Part shown: piece by piece, positions 1-9,953 of the stretch
How positions within the stretch are numbered: the first letter of the stretch is position 1
Layout: every line of letters starts with the position of its first letter
From: Coprenecus sp949297365
Lineage (GTDB): Bacteria; Bacteroidota; Bacteroidia; Bacteroidales; UBA932
Direction of reading: 5' to 3'
Length of the DNA stretch: 64,000 bases
NCBI GenBank assembly: GCA_963931055.1
Contig: OZ006987.1
Coordinates: forward strand, 2,046,001 to 2,110,000
The notes under the pieces: model-generated
Told to the model about the DNA's origin: nothing
The model's input: only the letters and a program-made list of their open reading frames with translations
Databases searched by the model: none
Program-made: the position numbers and the translations under genes

Positions 1-1912
1 CATCCTGGAACCGTTCGTAGTTCTCGGGCAGGTCGGCCACCATCTGCAGGGGCGAGTAGAGCACGACGTAGAGGGCCAGCTGCTTTACCAGAGTGGTGTG
101 AATCCTGGCTACGGACGTGGAGTCGTAGTAGGACATGTCGGTCTGGAAGATGCCGGGCGTGTAGTCCATCGGCCCGCCTATGAATCGGGTGAAGGGCATG
201 ATGGTGGTGTGCTCGGGAGGATTGCCTGTCTCGCCCATGGACTCGAACTCAGTACCTCGGCCGGACTCGGCTGCAAGATAGTTGGGCCATGTGCGGTGCA
301 GTCCGGTAGGCCGCACCGGTTCGTGTGCGTCGATCATTATCTCATAGTCGGCGGCCCGGCGGATGCAGTGCAGGAAATGGTTCACTGTGTTCTGGTCGTA
401 GTGATGACTGCCTCTGGGTATTATGGCGCCTACGTAGCCGCTCTTGACCACCGAATAGTTGTTGTCTTTCATGAACTGGTAGGCGCGGTCCAGATACCGC
501 TCGTAGTTGACAGTGGAACCGGATGTCTCATGGTGCATGACGAGCTGCACGCCCTTGCTCTTGGCATAGTCTCTCAACTCGGCCACATCGAAGTCAGGGT
601 AGGGGGTCATGAAGTCGAATACGAAGTCCTTGAACTGGCCGAACCAGTCTTCCCAGCCCTGGTTCCAGCCCTCTACCAGGATTCCCTGGATGTTGTTGGC
701 CGCTGCGAAATCGATGTATCTCTTGACGTTCTCGGTATTGGCGGCATGGGTGCCGTTGGGTGTGGTCTTTGTGTAGTCAGTAACGCCGAGCTGTACGTTC
801 GGCTCGTTGGTATAGCTCCAAGTGCCCTGTCCGGGAGCAAACATCTGCCACCATACGCCTACGAATTTCTGAGGCCGTATCCAGTCGGTGTCCTCAATTG
901 CGCACGGCTCGTTGAGGTTGAGAATCATACGGCTTTCCAGAACGGCAGGTGCGTTGTCTGTGACGATGACAGTTCTCCACGGAGTGCTCTGAGGGGTCTG
1001 GATATAGCCCCTGTTGCCTAATGCGTCAGGTACCAGATGGGTTTTGAATCCGGTGCGGCCGCCTCCGATGTCGTGTACTTCAAGCTGCATGGCGGAGTAG
1101 TTGACTAATGCCGCTTCGTGTATGTTGACGTAAAGGCCGCCTGAGTCCCGCTTCATCATGACCGGGGTCTGTACACCGGGTACGGGCATCGGGCAGATGC
1201 AGGAGTTGTTGCTGCGGTCAAAGGTAGGGTAGAGTCCGGCAATCTCGCTCAGATGCGAGGTCTCGTACATGAACTCGTTGGCATCATAGTCTCCGGCTAT
1301 CCAGAAAGCGGTCAGATCCTCGTGCAGGTTGAATTCGGTCAGTTCGTTGCCGATGATGAAGTATCCCAATGTCTTCTGCCTGGGGAACTCGTAGCGGAAT
1401 CCGAGTCCGTCGTTGAACAGGCGGAAACGCACTACGATGGTGCGTCCGTCGGTAGAATCCGCTCCGGTCTGCTGCCACAGGTAGACGGCCATCTCGTTGT
1501 GACGGTCGCGGATCTCCTTCTCCTCGCCCCAGACCGGCTCCCATGTGTAGTCTACGGAAGTCCGCCTGACGCTGTCTATGCGGAAGCCCTCGTACATCTG
1601 TGTCGGATGCAGTACCGTATTGCTCTGTGCTATAGTCCAGTCGTGCATGAACGGCTGGATGTCGTTCACTCCGCCCTCATGCCGGATGTCGAAGCCCATG
1701 CGGCTCTCGTCCAGCACCCGCTGCCCGTCAAAGGACAGGGTGTAGACCGGCTCACCGAATCCGCTCAGCTGAAAGGTCAGTTCCAGTCTCTTGTCGGGAG
1801 AGAGCAGGCTCAGCCGTCCACCGTCGGACTTTCCGGCACTTCCGTCTGCAGGAGCCGCCATGGCGGCCGCTGTCATCACAGCTGCTGCACTCATTGCCAT
1901 AAATCGTTTCAT
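1..1912 (-). CDS. GH97 family glycoside hydrolase (alpha-glucosidase/alpha-galactosidase type), 3' end outside window
   Basis: About 637 residues are visible from an ATG at 1912; the gene runs off the left edge, so the C-terminus (roughly the last 100 residues of a usual 700-740) is missing. An N-terminal signal peptide starts MKRFMAMSAAAVMTAAA. The body shows the GH97 order: an N-terminal beta-sandwich, then a (beta/alpha)8 barrel with an EGWNQGWEDWFG segment and later VMHHETSG and MIDAHEP strand ends, as in SusB-like enzymes. The family removes terminal alpha-linked glucose or galactose in the periplasm. No susC/susD genes are nearby, so the substrate cannot be told. The family call rests on recognising these segments, not on a search. 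Confidence 0.88.
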   Translation of the reverse strand, partial: MKRFMAMSAAAVMTAAAMAAPADGSAGKSDGGRLSLLSPDKRLELTFQLSGFGEPVYTLSFDGQRVLDESRMGFDIRHEGGVNDIQPFMHDWTIAQSNTVLHPTQMYEGFRIDSVRRTSVDYTWEPVWGEEKEIRDRHNEMAVYLWQQTGADSTDGRTIVVRFRLFNDGLGFRYEFPRQKTLGYFIIGNELTEFNLHEDLTAFWIAGDYDANEFMYETSHLSEIAGLYPTFDRSNNSCICPMPVPGVQTPVMMKRDSGGLYVNIHEAALVNYSAMQLEVHDIGGGRTGFKTHLVPDALGNRGYIQTPQSTPWRTVIVTDNAPAVLESRMILNLNEPCAIEDTDWIRPQKFVGVWWQMFAPGQGTWSYTNEPNVQLGVTDYTKTTPNGTHAANTENVKRYIDFAAANNIQGILVEGWNQGWEDWFGQFKDFVFDFMTPYPDFDVAELRDYAKSKGVQLVMHHETSGSTVNYERYLDRAYQFMKDNNYSVVKSGYVGAIIPRGSHHYDQNTVNHFLHCIRRAADYEIMIDAHEPVRPTGLHRTWPNYLAAESGRGTEFESMGETGNPPEHTTIMPFTRFIGGPMDYTPGIFQTDMSYYDSTSVARIHTTLVKQLALYVVLYSPLQMVADLPENYERFQD

Positions 1913-1939
1913 AACAACAGGTTTTATATTGATGACTGT

Positions 1940-2536
1940 TTATTTTGCCAGTTCCTCATTGATGAGCTTGACCATTGAGGCGAACTCGGCCTCGTCGTAG
2001 AGCCGGGTCAGCATGATGATCTTGCCGGTACGGTCGAGGATGATGTTGCGGGTCACGCCGGCTCCCTTGTCGCAGAAGAGGGCGAAGCGCTCACCTTCAG
2101 GGTCGAGGGTGAGGGGGTAGGTCACCGGTATGGACTTGGCGAACTCTTCTGTCACCTCGGGCGTCTCCTTGAGGTCTATGCCGTAGAGGGCAAATTCAGG
2201 ATTGTCCTTGAGCTTCTGCCAGATCTCGCTCTCGATGTGGGGCATCTCCTGGCGGCATACACCGCACCAGCTGGCTGTGAACTGGAGCATTACCACCTTG
2301 CCCTGAAGCTCTTTGATGTTGACCTTGCTGCCGTCCGTCATGAGCAGGTCGAAATCGGGTACCTGGTCGCCCACCTTTACGATGTAGCCTCGCTTGTCGC
2401 TTTCGGCTCCGGCGGACTTGGCGGTCTCAGTCGCCGTGGCTGTGCTTTTTCCGGCCCCGGCTTTTCCGCTGTTGTTTCCGCAGCTGTACAGCATAAGCGC
2501 AGCTGCGGCCAATGTTAGAACAGTTCTGATCTTCAT
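1940..2536 (-). CDS. TlpA/ResA-like thiol-disulfide oxidoreductase, lipoprotein
   Basis: The protein starts at the ATG at 2536, where a lipoprotein signal ends in LYSC (Cys19). A longer upstream reading frame has no signal sequence and was not used. After a low-complexity Ala/Thr/Ser/Lys linker (about residues 22-48) comes a thioredoxin fold of the AhpC/TSA-TlpA type with the redox motif WCGVC (Cys91, Cys94), a cis-Pro segment IPVTYPLTLDP, and the ending RNIILDRTGKIIMLTRLYDEAEF. Such proteins reduce or exchange disulfides in exported proteins, for example in cytochrome c maturation. It lies 27 bp downstream of the GH97 start on the same strand, so shared transcription is possible but no functional link is evident. 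Confidence 0.88.
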   Translation of the reverse strand: MKIRTVLTLAAAALMLYSCGNNSGKAGAGKSTATATETAKSAGAESDKRGYIVKVGDQVPDFDLLMTDGSKVNIKELQGKVVMLQFTASWCGVCRQEMPHIESEIWQKLKDNPEFALYGIDLKETPEVTEEFAKSIPVTYPLTLDPEGERFALFCDKGAGVTRNIILDRTGKIIMLTRLYDEAEFASMVKLINEELAK

Positions 2537-2639
2537 AATGCTTGGAGTTATAATTGTGTGGTCACAGAGAGTGTTCACTCCTGTCATGCAAAGATAAAAA
2601 TAAGCCGAGAGCAATGCAAATCAAAACCTCATTTTCAAA

Positions 2640-4973
2640 TTACTGCAGTCCGTCGCGGGGATTTGCGGTGGCCCGGCGGTAGAAGACGGCGGTGACGATC
2701 AGTGCAGTGACGGCCAGCACGGCCACGAGGGCAAGGGCGAAGACCCAGGGGGTGATGTGGACGCGGTCGACGAAGTTCTGCAGCCAGCGCGAGGTGATGA
2801 CGGCCGCTATGGGGCAGGAAATCGCGAAGCAGATGAGCACAATGGTGCCGTAGCCGATATTGGCCCGCTCGAGGATGGAGGCGACGCTGGCTCCGAAAAT
2901 CTTGCGGACTGCGGTCTCTTTCCTGCGGTACTCGGTGTCGAAGAGCACCAGGCCGATGACTCCGCATAGGGCCAGGATGGCGGCGATGACGCTGAACGCC
3001 ACTACGAGGCGGGATGTGCGGATCTCATTTTGGTACAGATTGTTCTGTATGGTGTCGTAGAACTCTACCTGTGATGGCCAGTAGGGGTCGGCCTCGCGTA
3101 TGAGGGACTCTATATCGGACGCGGCCTGGAACGCATTGCTGCCGGCAGTGATGCGGAAGTAAAGCACTCCGTTGACTCCGCTATATATGCCGGAAGGTAT
3201 GAATGCAATAGGGGTATTGGGCTCGCGGACCGAGTTGAAGCGGACATTTTCGCATATGCCTATTACCTCACCGGCCTCCGGAAGGATGTCGCCGGGCATG
3301 ATTCCGAACTGGTCCATCATGTATCGGGTCACTACCGTGACTCCGGCTGAGTCATACTGGTTGAAGTTGCGCCCTTCCACCATTTCTATGCCCATGACAT
3401 CCATGAACTGCGGGTCCACTCCGATAAAGAACATCTGGATTTTCTCCCCGTTGTACTCGATGCCTTGTGTGCTGTAGGAGTCCGAGGCACCGACTTTCTC
3501 TGAGGAATAGGCTATGCCGGCTATCGATGGGTATTTCTGTGCGGAGCTGCGGAGCATATCCATTTTTGCGGTGATGGTGGCACTGGCGTTGGCGACAGCT
3601 GTCCCGTCCTTGTCGAATCCCAATATGGTGTTGCGCATCAGTCGGTTCTGCAGCAGCACGAAAGTCATGAACACCAGTGTTACGAAGGCTACTGTGTACT
3701 GGATGCCGCTCATCACGTTGCGGAACGTGCGTCCGCCCTTAGAGAGGCCGAAATCTCCCTTGAGCACCAGTGCCGGGGCAAATGAGGTGGCGTACCAGCT
3801 CGGATACAGTCCGGCAAGGATTCCGGCCGCAATGGTGATGACACTGACCGTGACGATGATACCGATGCTGTGAGCCGTGAACAGTCCTTTCAGGATGTTG
3901 GCGCTGACCAGCATCGGGGATATCCAGCCGGCCAGCAGGAAGGAGATGATCAGGGCGATGAGCGCAATGACGACTGTCTCTATGGTCAGCATCCAGCGCA
4001 GCCTGGAGGTGGATGCTCCCACTACTTTCTGGGTGTTGATGCTCCGGATGCGCACCGGGGCGAGGGAGGTGAAGAAGTTGGCGAAATTGATTACTCCCGA
4101 GAGGAGCACCAGTATGCCGATGGCCGTCAGCAGGATGGTCGTGCTGCGGCTGCCGCTGTAGAACACCCTGCCGTCTCCGCCCTGCTCCATGAAGTATATG
4201 TCCTCCATCGGCACGAGTTCTATGGGGCTCATCCAGCTCAGGGAGAAGTCGAAGTTGGAGTTGAACTCGTTTTCTACCAGCGACGCGGATTCCCGGGAAT
4301 CCAGCAGCAGGTAGCAGATGAAGTTCGCCCCTCCGTAGGTGTAGGGCGTCACTCTTTCATCCACTGCGAAATAGATGCTGTTCTGCAGGTTGCTGTTGGA
4401 GGGGAAGTCCTCGTAGACGGCTCCCACAGTCAGCTCGCCTTCCGGAAAGAACCAGTTGCCGTCGGTACGCAGGATCTTGCCGACAGCATCCCCTTCGAAG
4501 AGATTCTCGGCCATGCTCTGGGGAATGATGGCGGTCTGGGGGCGGGTCAGGGCCTCCGGATCTCCGCTTGTCAGACGGACTCCGAATACTTTCATGAAGT
4601 CCGGCTGCACCATGTCGCATCTCAGCTCGTATCCGTGCGGTTCACCGGCAGCATCGTCGATGTAGAACGGCAGCTTGCCCAAGTAGGGCATGAGCATCGT
4701 TCCGGCCTCGATGTGGGCCGAGGAGTTGATGACGTCCCGGGCGAAAGCGTTGGGCAGGATACTGCGGAAAGTCTCGTCGTTCCCGGGGCAGTCCACCCTG
4801 AAAATCCTCCCGGAGGTAGGGTAGGAACGGTCGAAGGTGGTCTCGTACTCCACATGGGACATGATGATGATGAATGCGGTGAGGGCCACTACCAGCCCCG
4901 CGAGGTTGATGGCCGAGGGCAGGGGATACCGCCTGAGGGTATGGGCCAGATTCCGGATGATCAGTCTGAACAT
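2640..4973 (-). CDS. FtsX-like/MacB-type ABC transporter permease
   Basis: A protein of 777 residues in the usual Bacteroidetes layout: one N-terminal membrane segment (about 20-40), a MacB-like periplasmic domain, three membrane helices (about 280-400), a second TM and periplasmic domain, and three C-terminal helices with the FtsX-type segment TEYRRKETAVRKIFGAS. These permeases work with a LolD/MacB-like ATPase in mechanotransmission or in lipoprotein or peptide export. No ATPase gene adjoins it; the nearest LolD-like ATPase is at 10869 on the other strand, and any pairing is a guess. The start at 4973 gives MFRLIIRNLAHTLRRYPLPS, typical for the family. Confidence 0.87.
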   Translation of the reverse strand: MFRLIIRNLAHTLRRYPLPSAINLAGLVVALTAFIIIMSHVEYETTFDRSYPTSGRIFRVDCPGNDETFRSILPNAFARDVINSSAHIEAGTMLMPYLGKLPFYIDDAAGEPHGYELRCDMVQPDFMKVFGVRLTSGDPEALTRPQTAIIPQSMAENLFEGDAVGKILRTDGNWFFPEGELTVGAVYEDFPSNSNLQNSIYFAVDERVTPYTYGGANFICYLLLDSRESASLVENEFNSNFDFSLSWMSPIELVPMEDIYFMEQGGDGRVFYSGSRSTTILLTAIGILVLLSGVINFANFFTSLAPVRIRSINTQKVVGASTSRLRWMLTIETVVIALIALIISFLLAGWISPMLVSANILKGLFTAHSIGIIVTVSVITIAAGILAGLYPSWYATSFAPALVLKGDFGLSKGGRTFRNVMSGIQYTVAFVTLVFMTFVLLQNRLMRNTILGFDKDGTAVANASATITAKMDMLRSSAQKYPSIAGIAYSSEKVGASDSYSTQGIEYNGEKIQMFFIGVDPQFMDVMGIEMVEGRNFNQYDSAGVTVVTRYMMDQFGIMPGDILPEAGEVIGICENVRFNSVREPNTPIAFIPSGIYSGVNGVLYFRITAGSNAFQAASDIESLIREADPYWPSQVEFYDTIQNNLYQNEIRTSRLVVAFSVIAAILALCGVIGLVLFDTEYRRKETAVRKIFGASVASILERANIGYGTIVLICFAISCPIAAVITSRWLQNFVDRVHITPWVFALALVAVLAVTALIVTAVFYRRATANPRDGLQ

Positions 4974-5163
4974 GGTGTCTAAAATGAATGATATAAGCTG
5001 TCAGAGATTTTTGATCTAAAACCATGCCATATCGGTAAGATTCAGGTATTAAGGATGTTGTGAAAGTATTAGAGCCTGTTGGGTGTATGAATTTCATACA
5101 GCGGTTGTTTGATAAATAGACACCGAAGATGTTTTGCGGAGTCGGTAACCATGCTTACGTAAA

Positions 5164-5202
5164 GAAAGCAGCGACCGAATTGCCGTTCCGGTCGCTGCCT
5201 TT
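5164..5202 (-). terminator. Intrinsic terminator after the M16 peptidase gene
   Basis: A perfect 10-bp stem (GCAGCGACCG at 5168-5177 with CGGTCGCTGC at 5189-5198, 11-nt loop) is followed on the minus strand by TTTCTTT. It also has T-rich sequence on the plus side (CTTTGTTT), so it may act in both directions. It sits 48 bp beyond the M16 stop codon. Confidence 0.8.
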
Positions 5203-5245
5203 GTTTCTATGCCTGTAGTTGTCAGGCTGTCAGTTTCCCTGGATA

Positions 5246-8149
5246 CTAGTAGCCGAACATCTCCTCGGAGGATACGTACTCTACGTCGCCGAGGGTTTTG
5301 AGGTAGTTGATGTCCAGGTCCTTGGTCCGGCCGAGGATGGCGAAGTCGTAGGTGCGGCCCTTGACCCACTGCTGCTGGGTGGCGATTACGTCGTCCAGCG
5401 TCATGGTCTGAATCTTCTCGAACATCAGCTTCTCGGTCGGTTCGGTCAGGCCAAGCTCGCGGGTGCTGCGGTAGTCCCAGAGCACACCGTCACCGGTGAC
5501 CCTGTAGGTCCTCAGGCGTGAGAGGATGGCTTTCTTGGCGATGTCAAATGCCGGCTGAGAGACGGGCATGTCGTTGATGATATCCTCAAATGCCTCTATG
5601 GCCTGCTGCATCTTGTCGTTCTGGGTGGCGATGAATGCGATGTACATATAGGGCATATCGAGGTCGTATGGAGTGGACAGGAATGCCTGGGCGGTGTAGG
5701 CCAGACCTCTGGCCTCGCGCATCTCCTGGAAGACTATTGAGTTCATGCCGCCGCCGAAGTACTCGTTGTACAGTGAGACGGACGGTACGGACGTAAGGTC
5801 GAACTTCTCGCCGCGGTTGGAGTACTGGATGTAGTACAGCTGGTTGGCGTCGTATTCGGCCAGATATACCTTGCCGGTCTTACCGGGCATACGGTACTTC
5901 AGGCTCTCTTTCTTCAGTGGCTCCGGATTGTCGGCTATGCGGTGATGCTCTGACAGGGTCGCCAGAATGTCCTCGCTGCTCTGAGGGCCGTAGTACAATA
6001 TCTCATGATGCTTGTCCATCAGGTCACGGACCTTGGCCAGCAGCTCGTCGGAAGTCAGGTCGGAGAGTTCCTTGTTGCTGAGAGTTATCCTGTCGATGGT
6101 CTCTTTGCCCACCATCATGTAGGTCTGGAGGGCTCCGAAGCAGCCGCCCTGGCTGAGCTTGCTGTTGCGGCGTCTCTGCATCATGTCGTTCTTGATATTG
6201 GCCAGGATGGCCTCGTCGGGAACGGCATTGTAGATAAGGTTCTCTACGATGTCCATGGCCTCGGGGATATTCTCGCTCAGTCCGGAGATGTTGACTACGG
6301 TCTGGTCGGTGGATGCGGAGATATAGAAATTACATGCCAGCTTGTACATCTCCTTGGCGATGTCAGCCGCACTCATGTCGGCAGTGCCGAGGTAACTCAG
6401 ATAATTGAACGCCAGTGACAGGGCCGGGTCGTTGTTCACGCCTTTGTCGAAGACGTACATGACGTAGGCCAGGTCGTTGACGTCGTTCTGCTTGTAGAGC
6501 ACGTCGATGCCCTTGCCGGCATCAAGTATGGACATCTCTTTCTGATAGTCCACGAATACAGGCTCGATCTCCTTTACTGGAGTATTCTGGACCCTGGTCA
6601 GGAACTCGCTCTGCTTGTCCCTGTTGGTTACGATGGGCGTAATCTCGGGTGCGGATATCTTCTGGATGTTCTTGTCTTCCCCTGTCCGTTTGTATATGGC
6701 AACATAGCCTTCAGGAGTCAGGTATTTATTCGCCCAGTCTACGATGTCCTGCTTGGTGACTTTAGCCATACGGTCAAGCATGGTGACTACGGTCTTCCAG
6801 TCCTCTCCGTCAATGAAGGAATTGACAGCCATCATGGCTCTGGCACCGTTGCTGGTAAGCTGGTTCATGTATGACAGCTTGAGGTTGTTGACAGTCGCCT
6901 CGATGAGGTCGTCGTCGAACTCACCCTTGCGCAACTTCTCCACTTCGGCCATCAGCAGGTCCTTGACCTCGTCCAGAGTCTGTCCTTCCTTGGGCTTGCC
7001 GTACAGTTCGAAGCTGCCGTAATCCGGGAGCAGGCTGGCGTAACCGTAGCCGGAGAGTATCTTCTGCTCCTGTATCAGATCCAGGTCAATAAGTCCGGCC
7101 GAGCCGTTGTTGAGGATGAAGCTGGCCATGTTGGCAATATCACTGGACGGATCTTTGGAGGCGGGAAGTCTCCAGCCGATGGAAATGCTCTCGGACTCCA
7201 GTCCGTAGACATCCTTGACGATGGGTTCGGTGATGGGCTTCTCGGGCTCGAACTCCAGCTTGGGCAGGTCCGGATTGGGCTGCATGTCGCCGAAATACTT
7301 GTAAATGATACGGATTACCTCGTCCGGGTCGAAGTCACCGGCCATACAGATGGCCATGTTGTTGGGCACGTAGTAGGTCTTGTGGTAGTTCTTGACATTG
7401 GTAATGGAGGGGTTCTTCAGGTGCTCCTGGGTGCCGAGAACGGTCTGCTTGCCATAGGGATGGTTGGGAAACAGGGCGGCGTTCATGGCCTCGTAGACTT
7501 TCCTGGAGTCCTGGGTAAGCGACATGTTCTTCTCCTCGTAGATGGTCTCCAGTTCAGTGTGGAAGAGCCTGAGGACCGGGTTCTTGAAGCGGTCGGCCTC
7601 GATCATGGCCCAGTTCTCTATCTGGTTGGAGGGAATATCCTCGACATAGACGGTCATGTCCGTGGAGGTGAAGGCGTTGGTGCCGGACGCTCCGATGATG
7701 GACATGAGCTTGTCGTACTCGTTGGGGATGGCCAGCTTGGAGGCCTCGTAGCTGATGGAGTCTATCGTCCGGTAGATGGCGGCGCGCTCGTCCTCGTCCG
7801 TAGTGACTCTGTAGACCTCAAAGAGACGCTCGATCTCGTCCAGCATCGGCTTCTCAGCGGCGTAGTCGGTGGTGCCGAACTGCTCGGTGCCCTTGAACAT
7901 CAGGTGCTCGAAATAGTGTGCCAGTCCGGTGGTCTGGGCGGGGTCGTTCTTACCGCCGACTCTTACGGCTATGTAGGTCTGGATTCTGGGTTCTTTGTCA
8001 TTGACGCTCAAGTACACTTTCAGACCGTTGTCAAGAGTGTAGATTCTCGTCTTTGTCGGGTCTCCGTCCACCTGCTCGTACTTGTATTGCGAACAGGATG
8101 AGAACGTAAGCAGTGCGATCAGAATCGCGATGAATGCGGTTTTTCTCAT
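5246..8149 (-). CDS. M16 family zinc peptidase (insulinase/pitrilysin type), lipoprotein
   Basis: A 967-residue protein with a lipoprotein signal (FSSC, Cys19). The inverted zinc motif HxxEH is seen as HYFEHLMFKG (His78, Glu81, His82), and the more distal acidic ligand probably lies in ETIYEEKNMS. Two M16 halves follow one another: the active N-terminal domain pair, then an inactive-looking second half that lacks HxxEH. This single-chain double form is common in Bacteroidetes and acts on peptides at the envelope. The start at 8149 is supported by the signal peptide. A TAACTTTG -7 element lies at 8187-8194. The gene appears monocistronic, closed by the terminator at 5164-5202. Confidence 0.92.
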   Translation of the reverse strand: MRKTAFIAILIALLTFSSCSQYKYEQVDGDPTKTRIYTLDNGLKVYLSVNDKEPRIQTYIAVRVGGKNDPAQTTGLAHYFEHLMFKGTEQFGTTDYAAEKPMLDEIERLFEVYRVTTDEDERAAIYRTIDSISYEASKLAIPNEYDKLMSIIGASGTNAFTSTDMTVYVEDIPSNQIENWAMIEADRFKNPVLRLFHTELETIYEEKNMSLTQDSRKVYEAMNAALFPNHPYGKQTVLGTQEHLKNPSITNVKNYHKTYYVPNNMAICMAGDFDPDEVIRIIYKYFGDMQPNPDLPKLEFEPEKPITEPIVKDVYGLESESISIGWRLPASKDPSSDIANMASFILNNGSAGLIDLDLIQEQKILSGYGYASLLPDYGSFELYGKPKEGQTLDEVKDLLMAEVEKLRKGEFDDDLIEATVNNLKLSYMNQLTSNGARAMMAVNSFIDGEDWKTVVTMLDRMAKVTKQDIVDWANKYLTPEGYVAIYKRTGEDKNIQKISAPEITPIVTNRDKQSEFLTRVQNTPVKEIEPVFVDYQKEMSILDAGKGIDVLYKQNDVNDLAYVMYVFDKGVNNDPALSLAFNYLSYLGTADMSAADIAKEMYKLACNFYISASTDQTVVNISGLSENIPEAMDIVENLIYNAVPDEAILANIKNDMMQRRRNSKLSQGGCFGALQTYMMVGKETIDRITLSNKELSDLTSDELLAKVRDLMDKHHEILYYGPQSSEDILATLSEHHRIADNPEPLKKESLKYRMPGKTGKVYLAEYDANQLYYIQYSNRGEKFDLTSVPSVSLYNEYFGGGMNSIVFQEMREARGLAYTAQAFLSTPYDLDMPYMYIAFIATQNDKMQQAIEAFEDIINDMPVSQPAFDIAKKAILSRLRTYRVTGDGVLWDYRSTRELGLTEPTEKLMFEKIQTMTLDDVIATQQQWVKGRTYDFAILGRTKDLDINYLKTLGDVEYVSSEEMFGY

Positions 8150-8186
8150 ATCAGTCAGTGTTTTTGTGGATAAATCAGTATGAAAA

Positions 8187-8194
8187 CAAAGTTA
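8187..8194 (-). promoter_or_regulatory. Bacteroidetes -7 element for the M16 peptidase gene
   Basis: TAACTTTG on the minus strand fits TAnnTTTG and lies 38 nt before the start codon. No clear TTTG -33 box was found at 19-21 nt, so only the -7 half is supported. Confidence 0.5.
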
Positions 8195-8233
8195 GCAAAA
8201 TATCCTTAAGGTGCTTGTCTCCGGCCTTGAAAT

Positions 8234-9097
8234 TTATCCTTTTTTACTGATGTCGTTGAGGCGGGCTACGCGGATGCCGCTGCGGGCATATTCCGCCAGG
8301 GTGCGGGTCTCCAGGACCACCTTCCCTTCCTTCATGGATGCGTGGATGAAATGCAGGCTGCCGTCCTCTTCACGGCAGGCGATGCCCGTATGGGTGATGT
8401 CCAGTCCGGAGACAGTGCTTACAAAGCAGATGATGTCTCCGTTCAGGATATTGCCTTCTATCTCAGGGATTTTCTCAGAAGGAATGTAGAAATAGGCGGC
8501 AGCGGTGTCCAGACGTTCCTCGGCCCTGCGTATGAGTCCCAGAGCCCCGTCATCCTCCCGCAGCCTGGGGTAATTGTCCCGATGGGAGGACATGAAGGAG
8601 AATACCTGGTTCAGGGGTATGCCGCCGAGTTCCGCTGTTACCTCCTTCAGAAATCCGTTGTCCTGGGCCTGCAGGAGCCATTCGGAGGTGTAGTGCATGC
8701 GGGAGGGGTAGCCGTCCGTGATGCCGTCGCGGTAGCGCAGGGTGCGGAGCATGGCGCAGAAGTCCTCGAAGGAGGGGGTGCCTCCGTCAGTGCAATTTTT
8801 CAGGAGAAGGGTCATGGCGGTGCAGGTCTCTACGAGGAGGATGCAGTCGGTCTCGTGCAGGTTGACGGTCAGTGCTTCAGGGACTGTTTCCAACGTACCG
8901 CCTTTGTACGGTGTGCCGTAGAACATTCCGGCCGCCCTGACCATCAGTTCTCCGGCGGGCAGGCCGGCATAAGGCAGCAGCTCCTGTATTGTCCGGGTGT
9001 AGATGAGGGAATCCTGCGGAGATGTCCGCACGGAGGCCTCCGCGCAGTTCAGAGCCATGGCAGTCAGTATTGCCGTAATCAGAAGACGTATTTTCAT
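8234..9097 (-). CDS. DUF1460 protein, NlpC/P60-like amidase fold, exported
   Basis: The ATG at 9097 gives MKIRLLITAILTAMALNCAEA, a signal peptide; the frame also has a TTG four codons earlier, which is less likely. The protein (287 residues) has the DUF1460 hallmarks: YGTPYKGGTLE, then NLHETDCILLVETCTAM with the probable nucleophile cysteine, and a C-terminal GDIICFVSTVSGLDITHTGIA segment with the histidine. Family structures show a papain-like NlpC/P60 fold related to cell-wall amidases; substrate specificity is not known to me. The gene stands between M16 and DUF2490 genes on the same strand with short gaps. Confidence 0.8.
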   Translation of the reverse strand: MKIRLLITAILTAMALNCAEASVRTSPQDSLIYTRTIQELLPYAGLPAGELMVRAAGMFYGTPYKGGTLETVPEALTVNLHETDCILLVETCTAMTLLLKNCTDGGTPSFEDFCAMLRTLRYRDGITDGYPSRMHYTSEWLLQAQDNGFLKEVTAELGGIPLNQVFSFMSSHRDNYPRLREDDGALGLIRRAEERLDTAAAYFYIPSEKIPEIEGNILNGDIICFVSTVSGLDITHTGIACREEDGSLHFIHASMKEGKVVLETRTLAEYARSGIRVARLNDISKKG

Positions 9098-9161
9098 TAA
9101 TAAAGACAATTACGCCCCTAATGTACGCAAAAATCCGCTATCCCGGAATGTAAGGTGCGGA

Positions 9162-9953
9162 TTAGTCCCAGCCGAAGTTGAATGAGAGGCCGAGGACGTG
9201 GACGTACTGCCGCTCCTTGTTGAGGTAGATGCGGTATAAGTCTTCTTGATAGTTATGTGTGTAGCTGACATCGCGGGCATTCTTGATGTCGAAGTAGTAG
9301 TAAAGCTCCATGTTGCAGAAGTCGGAGAAATCCCACTTCATGCCCAGACAGAAACGCAGGCGGTCTACGAAGGGGCCTCCGCCGTAGTCCACCGTGTTGA
9401 GGGTATTGGACAGCTCGAAGAAAGCGTAGGGAGTGAGGTCAGTCTTCGGGATGTCGTAGTCGGCCTTGATCTTGGAACGGATGAGCCATTCGGCTTTCGG
9501 GTCGTGGATGCCGTCTGCCCAGGGACGGAGATTGACCAGCGGACGTTCGGTCAGGGATAGCTTCCAGTCGTCCAGATCTAACTCGGCCTTAAGGTCCAGA
9601 AATACCCTGTGACGGTATTGCCATTCCCTTTTGTACTCCAGGTCTCCGATATTCAGTATGGACTGGAAGATGTATCCGGCATCAAGGCTGAAGTAGTCGC
9701 AGGTCTCCCATGAGAAAGATCCCTGAAGGTAGTTGCGGTCTATCCGCTTGGAGTTGTCGCGGAAACGCAGCTCGTTGTTGATGGTGAATGAAAAGTCCTC
9801 GGCCAGCGGAATCTCGAAGCCCACGTCCACCCTGGGCTGGAAATCGGAGTCCTTCATCTCTTCCGATACTTCGTAGATGTGTTCCTGGGCCGCAGCGCAG
9901 AATGCGGTGACAGTGGCCAGGATGGCAGCGATGGCGGTGCGGAGTCTGTTCAT
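9162..9953 (-). CDS. DUF2490 family outer-membrane beta-barrel protein
   Basis: A 263-residue protein with a cleavable signal (MNRLRTAIAAILATVTAFCAAAQ). The rest alternates polar and aromatic residues in strands typical of a small barrel (SFTINNELRFRD, YLQGSFSWETCDYFSLDAGYIF, MELYYYFDIKN), ends in the aromatic/Gly pattern VHVLGLSFNFGWD, and resembles DUF2490 proteins. No substrate or partner is known to me. It lies 64 bp before the DUF1460 gene on the same strand, so the two may share a transcript. Confidence 0.8.
   Translation of the reverse strand: MNRLRTAIAAILATVTAFCAAAQEHIYEVSEEMKDSDFQPRVDVGFEIPLAEDFSFTINNELRFRDNSKRIDRNYLQGSFSWETCDYFSLDAGYIFQSILNIGDLEYKREWQYRHRVFLDLKAELDLDDWKLSLTERPLVNLRPWADGIHDPKAEWLIRSKIKADYDIPKTDLTPYAFFELSNTLNTVDYGGGPFVDRLRFCLGMKWDFSDFCNMELYYYFDIKNARDVSYTHNYQEDLYRIYLNKERQYVHVLGLSFNFGWD

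Noticed and set aside
98..1021. Plus-strand open frame of 307 codons
   Set aside because: It mirrors the GH97 gene on the minus strand; composition is typical of antisense reading and no family is recognisable.
3870..4982. Plus-strand open frame of 370 codons
   Set aside because: Antisense shadow of the FtsX/MacB-type permease gene, rich in Gly/His/Glu with no domain.
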